Below the pieces are notes generated by a model. That model saw nothing but the letters and a program-made list of their open reading frames with translations. It had not been told where the DNA came from and searched no databases. From positions 1 through 49,952 of the forward strand of contig NZ_FOZW01000021.1 of the NCBI RefSeq assembly GCF_900116195.1: 49,952 nucleotides of DNA, in the 5' to 3' direction. Of this stretch, positions 8,473-16,152 are shown piece by piece. The stretch is from Alloyangia pacifica. GTDB lineage: Bacteria; Pseudomonadota; Alphaproteobacteria; Rhodobacterales; Rhodobacteraceae. Each line of letters begins with the position of its first letter. Within the stretch, counting starts at the first letter, position 1. The position numbers were made by a program, and so were the translations under genes.

Positions 8473-9129
8473 TCAGTTGTCTTGGCTCCCGCCCCAGAAC
8501 CGGCGCATGCGCTCCATCATATGGCCGGGCGCGGCCATCTCGTCCGTGCTCAACGAACCACTCCCGTCTTCGTCGAGAGCCTGAAATCTGTCACTAAGAA
8601 CGGGCCGGACCATGATGAGGTGGAGCTGTTCGAACTCTTCTGCTGAAAGCACGCCATCGCCGTCGGCGTCTGCGTCCGCAAAATTGCTCTCCATGCTTTG
8701 GAACATCTGTCCCAAGTCCATGTAGCCCTGCCCATCCCGAAATTGGCCGGGGTGCATCATCTCGCTCATCATGTCGCGGTCCATGTGGCTTGAACCGGGA
8801 AACATCGGGGGCTGGCCATTCATCATCCCGGGTCCGAAATTTCCATAATTCTGGTGAGGTGAGCGCTGCGGATACATGGGACGTTGTCCGCTCATCATGT
8901 CAGCCGGGCTGCCTTGCCCCTGCATCATGCCCTGTCCATAGCCGCCCTGTGGCATCTGCCCCTGCATCATGCCCTGGCCGTGACCATAGCCACCTCCGCC
9001 ATACCCTCCGGAAGGGTTGCCCATCATGCCCTGGCCACCCCATCCCTGACCCGCTTCGTGAGCCCAAACAGCACCCGCAAGGGCGACGGTAGATGCCATT
9101 AGGAGCGCCGGAAATGTGCTGAGTTTCAT
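8473..9129 (-). CDS. Exported Met/Gly-rich EF-hand protein
   Basis: The protein has 218 residues. A signal peptide (LLMASTVALAGAVWA) is followed by about 95 residues rich in Gly, Met, Gln and Tyr with repeated GQGMMQG-like units. The C-terminal part has two EF-hand loops, DADADGDGVLSAEE and DEDGSGSLSTDE. Clustered Met pairs are typical Cu(I) ligands, and EF-hands bind calcium. I chose ATG 9129 because GAGGAG then sits 7 bases upstream; an ATG at 9135 is too close to it. The CueR-type promoter at 9206-9236 supports copper control. Members with both parts are not described to my knowledge, so function remains open. Confidence 0.8.
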   Translation of the reverse strand: MKLSTFPALLMASTVALAGAVWAHEAGQGWGGQGMMGNPSGGYGGGGYGHGQGMMQGQMPQGGYGQGMMQGQGSPADMMSGQRPMYPQRSPHQNYGNFGPGMMNGQPPMFPGSSHMDRDMMSEMMHPGQFRDGQGYMDLGQMFQSMESNFADADADGDGVLSAEEFEQLHLIMVRPVLSDRFQALDEDGSGSLSTDEMAAPGHMMERMRRFWGGSQDN

Positions 9130-9205
9130 TTTCATTCTCCTCGGCGGCGCAGTGAAGGCCGCTCTGATGTCATGTCTCCCGGGGCATTGATCCGCCGGGA
9201 GGCCA

Positions 9206-9236
9206 AGCATGCAGGATTCCAGCGCTGGAAGGTCCA
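9206..9236 (-). promoter_or_regulatory. MerR/CueR-type promoter of the EF-hand gene
   Basis: On the minus strand -35 TGGACC (9231-9236) and -10 CATGCT (9206-9211) are separated by 19 bp containing the perfect 14-bp palindrome TTCCAGCGCTGGAA (9217-9230). Its 12-bp core is identical to that of the DUF305 promoter. The over-long spacer marks a MerR-family activated promoter, and the half-sites resemble those of E. coli CueR. The remaining spacer up to the DUF411 gene (9237-9526) shows no gene. Confidence 0.75.
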
Positions 9237-9526
9237 TGATCTGGATCAATCGGGCACCGCCGTGTTTGGTTCGGAAAAGGAGGGTCGTGAGCGCGACGTT
9301 TTGCGGGGTCAGGGCAACCAAGGCCCGACAAGGGTCGGTTCTGGCAGAAGGCTATGGCGCCGCAACACTGGCCGAAGATTAGCAGGGATGCGCGGAAGCA
9401 CATGAGCCATCCGGGGAAGCGACATCGGCACGTGAGCTGTTTGACATTCGGCTACGGGTGCCGAACGCCGCCTTGGCTTAGGCACCAGCTACGACTGAGC
9501 GGGGACTGCAGAGGGGAGATACCTGC

Positions 9527-9994
9527 TCAGGCGGCCGGGTACCTGGTGAAGACCTCTGTGCTCCCATCCTTTCTGATCAGGATGACGTCATAGGCTTCGC
9601 GCTCGGTTTCGGGGCCCATGCCGGGCGATCCGTAAGGCATGCCGGGCACGGTGAGACCGATGGCCTCGGGGCGCTGCGCGATGAGCTTGCGGATGTCGGC
9701 CGCGGGCACGTGCCCTTCGATTATGTAGCCTTCGATCTCGCCGGTGTGGCAGGAGGTCATGTCCTGCGGGATGCCCTTGTCGAGCTTGTGGCGCATCAAA
9801 AGCGTGCCAAGGCTGTCCTCGGTGGTAACGGTGAACCCCTCACGGCGCAGGATTTCGATCCAACCCGTGCAACACCCGCAATTCGGGTCCTTGAGGACAT
9901 GGATCGCCGGTGCGGCCTGCGCCCGAACTCCAAGCGGGACTGAAACCGTGAAGCTCGCGAGGGCGCTCATCATGCTGCGTCGTGTCAGGGTCAT
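9527..9994 (-). CDS. DUF411 metal-binding protein (copy 1)
   Basis: The protein has 155 residues: a Tat-like leader (TRRSMMSALASFTVSVPLG) and a DUF411 domain with the signature DPNCGCCTGW, TSCHTG, EGHVPA and VPGMPYGSPGM. DUF411 proteins are exported and occur with copper and other metal-resistance genes; the CGCC and CH motifs are likely metal ligands in a thioredoxin-like fold. I chose ATG 9994, preceded by AGGAG; the longer open frame upstream lacks a leader. A close paralogue lies at 41948-42415 beside a Zn/Cd/Pb ATPase. Confidence 0.9.
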   Translation of the reverse strand: MTLTRRSMMSALASFTVSVPLGVRAQAAPAIHVLKDPNCGCCTGWIEILRREGFTVTTEDSLGTLLMRHKLDKGIPQDMTSCHTGEIEGYIIEGHVPAADIRKLIAQRPEAIGLTVPGMPYGSPGMGPETEREAYDVILIRKDGSTEVFTRYPAA

Positions 9995-10397
9995 CGGTGG
10001 CTCCTTTCTGGTCCTTGCAGAGGCGTGCTTGCTGCCCTTGGCAAGGAGGGCTCGGTCTTTCTCGCTCAAGATGCCAGAGGCGGTTGAGCGACGGAAGGCC
10101 AACAGGCGCAACGCGTTCAGCGAACCGGCTGGGCGAATGCTGCCGCTACAGCTCAGCGTCCCTGGAACTCTCTGTTGGGCACAATGCAGCAGGCGCAGCG
10201 CCGGCCGGCCGGAAGGCGCAGCTTCAAGAACATAGCTGCGGCACAGAAACGTTTTGGCGTTTAGCGCAATATATCCGGCCCGGTCTCAACCGCGCACTCC
10301 CCGATGGACTGCGGAAAGGTAGGTCCGAACTGACCACCTTTGACCCCGTAAGCCATCGCCAATGGAGGCTGACCACCGGAGTACCCCACGGGTGCGC
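9995..10397. other. Intergenic, no gene recognised
   Basis: No recognisable gene. An imperfect dyad (CCCTTGGCAAGGAGGG, near 10035-10050) lies just upstream of the DUF411 gene and could be a regulatory site, but I cannot fit promoter elements to it. Open frames through this stretch have no conserved look. Confidence 0.4.
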
Positions 10398-11852
10398 CTA
10401 CCGATGCCCGACCCAGCCGCGATCATCGGTGAAGGCGCGGGCATCCGAGAGTTGGGTGTATTGGTAATCTTCCGGCAGACTGTCGAGTGCGGTCAGCGGT
10501 GTGCGCGACGCTGCGAGAAGGATGTTGCCACGCCCTCGGTCGCTGATCGGGCCGCGGATCGCCTCCACATGCGGGTAGAGCTCCCGCAGGATCGCATTGA
10601 CGCCGCGCGCAAGCGGGCCGTCAGGCTTGTCGATCAGGTTCACATAGATCGGCCCATCCACGATGCCGCGCAGACGTTCGAAGGTCTCGAGCGTCACGAG
10701 GTGGGCCGGTACCGAGCCCGAGGAGAAGGCATCCATCACCGCGGCATCGAACCGACGGTCCGTTTCGTTCAGGTAAACCCGCCCATCCGCATGCACGAGG
10801 CCAAGCCGCCCGGCGGCGGCCTCGCTGGCTTCGTCGTACCCCGTGCGTGCAATCATCTGTCCAGCCCGCGGCAGGTTGTCCTGCACGACATGGGTCACGA
10901 GCGGGTCGATCTCGACGGCTGTCGCTCGGGCCTCGGGGCGCGAAGCGATAAGCTCGGTCGGCAGGGTGTAGCCGCCGCCACCGACAAAGAGCACCGACGG
11001 CGCCGGGCCCAAGTCATGATCGAGGCGGTTCCAGAGCCACTGCGTATAGGGCAGGACCAACTCACCCGCAGCCGCCTTCGGCTCAGCGGCAGACGCCCAC
11101 TCGGCGGCCTGTATGGTTCCATCCGAGACGAGCAGGACCTCGGGACCGCTCTTCGCGACATGGAGGCACGAGAGGCCAGACTCGTACTCGCAGGCCGGCG
11201 CGCCAGCCAGACCCGCGAAGGCCACGAAGCCGCCCGCTGCCACAGACACGACTCTGTTCTGCTCCCCTCGGTCAGCGGGCCCGCTCCGCAGGAATGGCAA
11301 GCACAGTAGCGCCGCCGCGCCGCAGGCAGCGAAGGTCGCCGTCGATCCGATCAGCGGCAGCGTCACGAACCCGGCGAGGATGGCACCGAAGATCGCGCCC
11401 ACTGACCCGGCGGCCAGCACGATCCCCAGCGACGAGCCCTCGCGGCCCGGTCGCGCTTCGATTGCCAGCTTGGCCAGCAGAGGCGACGGCAGTGTCACGA
11501 AGACCGAAGCCGGAAAGAAGACGAGGATCACGGTCAGCAGCATGCCGCCGGTGCCACGCGCGCCCCAGGCATGGAACAGCCCGAGCAATGTCGGCGAGAC
11601 CGCCATGAGTACCGCCGTCGCCACCAGCGCGTTTCGGACGTTGCCGAGCGCCACCGCGCGCGGGCGTTCGGCGATGAAGCCCCCCAGCGCACTGCCGAGC
11701 GAAAACCCCCCAAGGACGGTTGCGATCACGCTGGTCCAGGTCAGCAGCGAGGTGCCAAAGAAGGGCGCGAGCACGCGGCCTGCCGCGATCTCGTAGGTCA
11801 GCCCCACCGCCGAGAGCAGCAGGATGAGGGCAATGGTGATGGAGAACCGAAT
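10398..11852 (-). CDS. Membrane-fused spermidine synthase-like protein
   Basis: The N-terminal 190 residues contain about six hydrophobic helices of the MFS-like/SpeE-membrane type. The C-terminal part is a Rossmann methyltransferase-like spermidine synthase domain, with VLFVGGGGYTLP, the acidic TAVEIDPLV and VMDAFSSGSVPAHL. Such fusions occur widely in proteobacteria; polyamine synthesis is not proven for them. No ATG, GTG or TTG opens the frame at a sensible place: a GTG at 11807 cuts the first helix and has no ribosome-binding site, whereas ATT at 11852 follows AAGGAA by 6 bases and adds IRFSITIALILLLSA, completing the helix. An in-frame stop at 11877-11879 limits further extension. It lies just after the DUF6064 remnant. 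Confidence 0.8.
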   Translation of the reverse strand: MRFSITIALILLLSAVGLTYEIAAGRVLAPFFGTSLLTWTSVIATVLGGFSLGSALGGFIAERPRAVALGNVRNALVATAVLMAVSPTLLGLFHAWGARGTGGMLLTVILVFFPASVFVTLPSPLLAKLAIEARPGREGSSLGIVLAAGSVGAIFGAILAGFVTLPLIGSTATFAACGAAALLCLPFLRSGPADRGEQNRVVSVAAGGFVAFAGLAGAPACEYESGLSCLHVAKSGPEVLLVSDGTIQAAEWASAAEPKAAAGELVLPYTQWLWNRLDHDLGPAPSVLFVGGGGYTLPTELIASRPEARATAVEIDPLVTHVVQDNLPRAGQMIARTGYDEASEAAAGRLGLVHADGRVYLNETDRRFDAAVMDAFSSGSVPAHLVTLETFERLRGIVDGPIYVNLIDKPDGPLARGVNAILRELYPHVEAIRGPISDRGRGNILLAASRTPLTALDSLPEDYQYTQLSDARAFTDDRGWVGHR

Positions 11853-11887
11853 GGTGCGTTCCTTTGCGTTAGCGGATCATACCCAGC

Positions 11888-12351
11888 TCACAGCCCTATC
11901 ACCGGATTGCTTGTTACACACGTAGGGGAAAGCTGTCGGTGAAGTTGGCGTCGACCACGCTGCCTTCCGATCCAGCCGACCAGCGAGTAGAGCGCGAGCC
12001 CGTAGACCATGGTAGCGAGCGCCAGGGCCGTTCGCAGGTCCCGCCCAGCGTAGATGCGGACGTCCGTCGTGACTGCGAAGGCGATCAGCAAGGCTCCCTC
12101 GATGACGAAGGCCAGGGCAAAGCCCCGCGCCGCCGCATTGATCTGCGTGAAATAGGCCCAGTGATACGCCGCCCCGCAGACAATCCACATCAGCCCGAGC
12201 AGCGCCAGCATGACCCGGGGCGCGCGCACCGTGCCGCGCAGGAAGAGGACGATCATCATGAGCCCACGGGATAGGCGAGCGTCCAGTAGGGCCATGCCGC
12301 TGCGTTCCAGGCGGCGAAGATCGCGAAGAACTCTTCCCTCGAAAACGGCAT
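11888..12351 (-). pseudogene. Frameshifted DUF6064 membrane protein
   Basis: ATG at 12351 opens MPFSREEFFAIFAAWNAAAW..., a typical DUF6064 N-terminus, but this frame stops at 12256 after 31 residues. The family sequence resumes in another frame at about 12262 (LMMIVLFLRGTVRAPRVML... then IVCGAAYHWAYFTQINAAAR) and runs to 11888. The C-terminal end (GWIGRQRGRRQLHRQL...) departs from the usual family ending, suggesting a second lesion or truncation. Together the pieces cover most of a multi-helix inner-membrane protein of unknown function. A sequencing error of one base could explain the first break. Confidence 0.65.
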
Positions 12352-13088
12352 CGCCCTTCTCCCCGGCGAGGCTGCTGCGCCCTCCGAAGAGGCGCCAATG
12401 CGGGAGGATCTCGGTCAATGCTGCATGCGCAAAACGAATTTCGATTTTCTACGACCTGAATGGCGTGAAAGGGCTCGGAGCGGCTATGCCGCGGCGCAGA
12501 ACGATCCTCGATCTCGGTCCGCTCCGAATGTCGGCTTCCACCTTGTTGGGCGATCGGATCGTCGCCGCAGCAAATTTCGGCTCCCCGCCTTTCCTCCCCC
12601 TTGGCTTCGCAGTTGCAGCGCAAACTCAGCAGGTGCGGCGATCGGCAGAAAGATCCGACCTACCAACCTTCATCCTCCGAAAATGCTGCGTGATGGACGA
12701 ATGGCCGGTCTGGTGAAGATGCACCGCGGCGATCCGCCAGGGCCTTAACGGCGGGTGAGGGCCGGGTCCGTCGACCGGTAGGGGCATAGTTCCTCAGCAA
12801 GTGTTGTCTGCTTCTTGCGCCTTGCCGCCGCCCGAGCCGAACACCGCATGCGACCGGCACCTTCTCTAAACCAACGCTCGCCAGGTTTCAGAACCCCGGC
12901 CGAACGAAGCTATTGGCGACCGCCCTACCCTGCCCTGGATTCGAATAAGCGCCAATCTGTACGAGACTTCGGTGCCCGGAGAAGCCCTTACCCGTATATG
13001 GCGTCAGCAGAAGCGCGACCCCCGCAGAAGGAGAAAAGAAGAGAAACCTCGCGAGACTTGAAAAGAGCAAACTTGGCGAAGGGGATGC
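12352..13088. other. Intergenic, repeat-bearing, no gene
   Basis: No gene is recognisable in these 737 bp. Two blocks recur elsewhere. One, 12609-12655 with core CAGGTGCGGCGA, resembles 28045-28090. The other, 12915-12956, is a near copy of 27998-28039. Both second copies lie in the non-coding gap before the MprF gene, in the reverse block order. Confidence 0.5.
12915..12956. repeat. Dispersed intergenic repeat, copy 1
   Basis: About 42 bp are nearly identical to 27998-28039, differing at roughly four positions. The shared core reads GCCCTACCCTGC, one variable base, CTGGATTCG, then ATAAGCGCCA. Both copies lie in non-coding gaps far from any transposase, so it may be a small interspersed element or a decayed gene end. 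Confidence 0.6.
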
Positions 13089-13763
13089 TCACGCCCTCGA
13101 CAGCTCATCGATTGCATCAGATCGGATCGAAGTAATGTGCTTGCTAAGCACCTCGTCCACCTGCTTCCAGTCGCCATTTCGCAAGCCTTCGACAATCGCG
13201 ACGTGCTGGTCGAAGCTGTCCTCGCGCCGCTGCTTGAACCGCGCGTTGAGAGCCGTGCGGATGGTCGCGATGCGCGCCTCGACCAGATCGAAGGCGTTCT
13301 GCACGAGGCTGTTGCCGCAGAAGTCGAAAAACAGGTTGTGGAACTCGGTATCGATACGCACGTAGCCGATCTCGTCACCGGCCTGCATCCTTTCGCGCAT
13401 CCTTTCCACCGCACCCGACAGCGCCGCGAGGAAGCCTTCGCGATCCGCGGCCATCGACAGCCGGAGAGCTTCGCGCTCCAGCATGAGACGATAGTCGCAA
13501 ATCTCGGCCACATCGGCCGCCGTGGGCTGAAAGACGAAGCTGCCACGCTTCGGCTTGATCGAGACGAGACCGGTGAACTGCAGCGCGTTGAGCGCGTCGC
13601 GCACCGGCGAGCGGCTGACCCCGAAGGCGGTGGCCAGCTTGTCTTCCGAGATGTTCTCGCCGAACTTGTAGTGGCCATCGATGATCGCTTCGCGCAACCG
13701 TTCGACGACAATCTCGGTCAGCGTCTTTGGTTGTTCGATCTGCATCTTCCGGTTCACGCTCAT
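13089..13763 (-). CDS. GntR/FCD-family transcriptional regulator
   Basis: The protein has 224 residues. The N-terminal winged-helix domain (about 10-75) shows ERLREAIIDGHYKFGENISE and VSRSPVRDALNALQ. The C-terminal all-helical FCD ligand domain has the metal-binding pattern DTEFHNLFFDFCGN and the closing His in DQHVAIVEGLRNGD. FCD regulators usually respond to small organic acids and repress adjacent catabolic genes. It is the last gene of the minus-strand catabolic arm, 79 bp after the aldolase gene. ATG 13763 was chosen because the domain starts soon after it; ATG 13745 is an alternative. Confidence 0.88.
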   Translation of the reverse strand: MSVNRKMQIEQPKTLTEIVVERLREAIIDGHYKFGENISEDKLATAFGVSRSPVRDALNALQFTGLVSIKPKRGSFVFQPTAADVAEICDYRLMLEREALRLSMAADREGFLAALSGAVERMRERMQAGDEIGYVRIDTEFHNLFFDFCGNSLVQNAFDLVEARIATIRTALNARFKQRREDSFDQHVAIVEGLRNGDWKQVDEVLSKHITSIRSDAIDELSRA

Positions 13764-13842
13764 TCGGGCCGCCTTGCTCTCGGGCGCCCCTCGGCGCGAC
13801 CCCGACGTCTTAGCACGCGGGGCAATGTCTGGAAAACCGACC

Positions 13843-14631
13843 TTACGCGAGGTTCGCAAGCTGCGCATCGCGCGCCGCTGCGGCATCATGCGCCGCGCCA
13901 ATGAGGAAGGACACGTCGTTGACGCCGGCCACGAGGGTGAACCCCCGCGCGCGGAGATCGGCCCAGTCCCGACCACCTCCACAGACGGTTGCCAGCAGCC
14001 CGCCGGCCTCGATCACAGCGCGTTCGACCTCGGCAAAGGCCGCCTGCGGGGTTGCATGCTCCATCTGCTCCATGTGGCCGAGGGTCGCTGCGAGGTCGTT
14101 GGGGCCGAGGAAGATCCCGTCCACCCCGTCCACCGCGCAGATGCCCGGCAGCGCGTCGATGCTCTCGCGGGTCTCGCATTGCACGAGGAGGAGCACGTCC
14201 TCGTTCGCCGTGCGCACCGCATAGTCAGGCCGAGTGCCGTAGTCCGAGCCGCGCACGATCGGTGCCGCATAGCCGCGGCCCACGCCGCCGATGCCCCGCA
14301 CCGGGTAGCGGCAGGAGGCGGCAATGCAGCGCGCCTGCTCGACGCTGTTCACCATGGGCACGACGATCGAGCGGAAACCGCGGTCGAGCACCTTCTTGAG
14401 CGTGGTGTCGGACCCGTCTGGAACGCGCAGGATCACCTCGCCGCCCGCGGCCTCGACAGCGCGGGCCACAGCAACCCATGTCTCGAGGTCACCGATGCCA
14501 TGCTCGCCGTCGATCAGCACCACCGGCCAGCCGTGGCGCACGAAGATCTCGGCGATGTCCGGGTGGCCCAGCTCGGCCCAGGCGGCGGCGACGAACTCGC
14601 CCTTCTGCAGGCGGGATTTCAGAGCGTTCAT
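13843..14631 (-). CDS. HpcH/HpaI aldolase family protein
   Basis: The protein has 262 residues. This TIM-barrel class II aldolase family cleaves 4-hydroxy-2-keto acids to pyruvate plus an aldehyde, or makes the reverse bond. Visible motifs are VLIDGEHGIGD (catalytic His region), ILRVPDGS (Arg), QCETRESI (metal-binding Glu) and DGIFLGPNDLAA (metal-binding Asp). Its ATG overlaps the stop of the FAD oxidase gene (ATGA at 14628-14631), so the two are co-translated. In this context it likely handles a keto-acid formed by the oxidase. The exact substrate cannot be read from sequence. Confidence 0.88.
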   Translation of the reverse strand: MNALKSRLQKGEFVAAAWAELGHPDIAEIFVRHGWPVVLIDGEHGIGDLETWVAVARAVEAAGGEVILRVPDGSDTTLKKVLDRGFRSIVVPMVNSVEQARCIAASCRYPVRGIGGVGRGYAAPIVRGSDYGTRPDYAVRTANEDVLLLVQCETRESIDALPGICAVDGVDGIFLGPNDLAATLGHMEQMEHATPQAAFAEVERAVIEAGGLLATVCGGGRDWADLRARGFTLVAGVNDVSFLIGAAHDAAAARDAQLANLA

Positions 14632-16049
14632 GTGTCGGTCTTTCCGGTTGCGGGCGCGTCGATGACCTTGCCCGGGTTGAGCAGCCCCTGCGGGTCGAGC
14701 GCGGCCTTGATGCGGGCCATCAGCGCAAGTTCCTTCTCGGAGCGGGTGTAGGAGAGATAGGGTTTCTTCAGCAGGCCGATCCCGTGCTCGGCCGAGATCG
14801 TGCCCCCGAAGTCGCGCACCGTGTCGTAGACGATCGCGCTGATGCGCTTCATCGGCGGCTGCGCCTGCGCGCGGTCCAGCGCCACGATGTGCAGGTTGCC
14901 GTCGCCGATATGGCCGTAGTAGACCGACAGCGCCTCGGGCATGTCCTCTTTCAGCCGCGCCCGGCAGGCATCTGCGAAATCGTTCATCCTCGTCTGCGGC
15001 AGGCCGATGTCGAAGGCGCAATGCGGGCCCAGCACGGTCTGGAACTCGGCGCAGGCGTCCCTCACGTCCCAGAAGGACTGCACGTCGCCGAGGCTCTGCG
15101 AAATGGCGGCATCGGCGATGATCCCCGCCTCGAACACCCCCTCGATCCACGACATGAATCGCGGCCCGTCGATATCCTCGTCGAGCCCCTGCGCTTCGAG
15201 CAGAACGTAGACCGCATGTGTGCCTACGAGCGGGCTGCGCGCGCCAACCTCCTCGGTGACCACCTGCCAGTAATCGGGCCACATCACCTCGAAGGCCGAA
15301 AGCATCGGGCCGAGACCTCGCCGGGCCGCCGCCAGCAGCTTCAGCACATCCTCGTAAGAGGACAGACCGCAGAGCGCCGCGTTCACGCAGCCCGGTTTCG
15401 GGTGCATCCGCAGCACCGCGCGGGTCACGATCCCCAGCGTGCCCTCGGAGCCGATGAACAGCTGCTTGAGATCATAACCGGCGTTGTTCTTCAGCATCTT
15501 GTTGAGGCCGTCGATCAGCGTGCCGTCCGGCAGCGCATATTCGAGGCCCAGAACCATCTCGCGGGTCATGCCATAGCGGATCACGCGGTTGCCGCCGGCG
15601 TTGGTGCCGATGTTGCCGCCAATCTGGCACGATCCGCGCGCGCCGAGGTCGAGCGGAATGAAGAAACCCGCCTCATCCGCCGCCTTCTGGATCACCTCGA
15701 GCGGCGTGCCGGCGCGCACCGTCATGGTCGCCGCCGCAGGGTCGATCTCTTCGATCCCGTTCAGCCTTTCGAGCGAGATGGCGACGCAGCCCGCCACCGG
15801 GTGCGCGCCACCGGCAAGACCCGTCAGCCCGCCCTGCGCCACCATCGGCACGCCGTGTCCGGCGCAGATCCTGACCGCTTCGGCGACGCCCTCGGGACTG
15901 TCGGGACGCACCACCGCCAGCGGCGAGACATCCGGCAGGAAACTGGTGTCATGCAGGTTCCGCGCAGGCACGTCCTCCCCGGTGAGCAGCGCGGCGCCGG
16001 GAAAGCCCTCGGCCAGGGCGGCAAGGCAGGAAGCTGTGTCGAGAGGCAT
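14628..16049 (-). CDS. FAD-binding oxidoreductase, GlcD/D-2-hydroxyacid dehydrogenase type
   Basis: The protein has 473 residues with an N-terminal PCMH-type FAD domain (VAQGGLTGLAGGAHPV, DLGARGSCQIGGNIGTNAGG, IGSEGTLGIVT) and a C-terminal FAD-oxidase domain ending in the family motif YYGHIGDGNLH, EHGIG and LLNPGK. Relatives oxidise D-lactate, glycolate or D-2-hydroxyglutarate to the 2-keto acid. The gene starts with GGAG 6 bases before ATG. It lies 103 bp after the TRAP binding-protein gene, with hairpins between, and overlaps the aldolase gene. Oxidation of an imported hydroxy acid followed by aldol cleavage is a reasonable reading. Confidence 0.9.
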   Translation of the reverse strand: MPLDTASCLAALAEGFPGAALLTGEDVPARNLHDTSFLPDVSPLAVVRPDSPEGVAEAVRICAGHGVPMVAQGGLTGLAGGAHPVAGCVAISLERLNGIEEIDPAAATMTVRAGTPLEVIQKAADEAGFFIPLDLGARGSCQIGGNIGTNAGGNRVIRYGMTREMVLGLEYALPDGTLIDGLNKMLKNNAGYDLKQLFIGSEGTLGIVTRAVLRMHPKPGCVNAALCGLSSYEDVLKLLAAARRGLGPMLSAFEVMWPDYWQVVTEEVGARSPLVGTHAVYVLLEAQGLDEDIDGPRFMSWIEGVFEAGIIADAAISQSLGDVQSFWDVRDACAEFQTVLGPHCAFDIGLPQTRMNDFADACRARLKEDMPEALSVYYGHIGDGNLHIVALDRAQAQPPMKRISAIVYDTVRDFGGTISAEHGIGLLKKPYLSYTRSEKELALMARIKAALDPQGLLNPGKVIDAPATGKTDT

Positions 16050-16088
16050 GGTCGCTCCGGTCGATGGGATGGGGAAAGGGATCTTGGG

Positions 16089-16146
16089 AAACCGGCGCGC
16101 GCGCGGGAGGACGGCGCGCCGGTTTCATGTCCGGCCCGAAGGCCGG
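16089..16146 (-). terminator. Tandem hairpins between dctP and the FAD oxidase
   Basis: Two strong stems fill the 103-bp gap. The first met in the direction of transcription is CCGGCC-CGAA-GGCCGG (16131-16146). The second is a 12-bp stem, AAACCGGCGCGC (16089-16100) with GCGCGCCGGTTT (16114-16125). The second resembles a terminator, with A/T ends. They may end the transporter transcript or protect its 3' end and lower expression of the downstream enzymes. Confidence 0.6.
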
Positions 16147-16152
16147 GCATAT

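Noticed and set aside
8880..9020. Repeats in the EF-hand gene as a possible CRISPR or VNTR array
   Set aside because: The repeats are codon-level copies of GQGMMQG units within a coding frame, irregular in length and without spacers. No CRISPR array is present in the window.
10195..10230. CCGGCCGGCCGG-rich dyad as a third CueR-type promoter
   Set aside because: No -35/-10 pair with a 19-bp spacer fits around it, and it is more than 200 bp from the DUF411 start.
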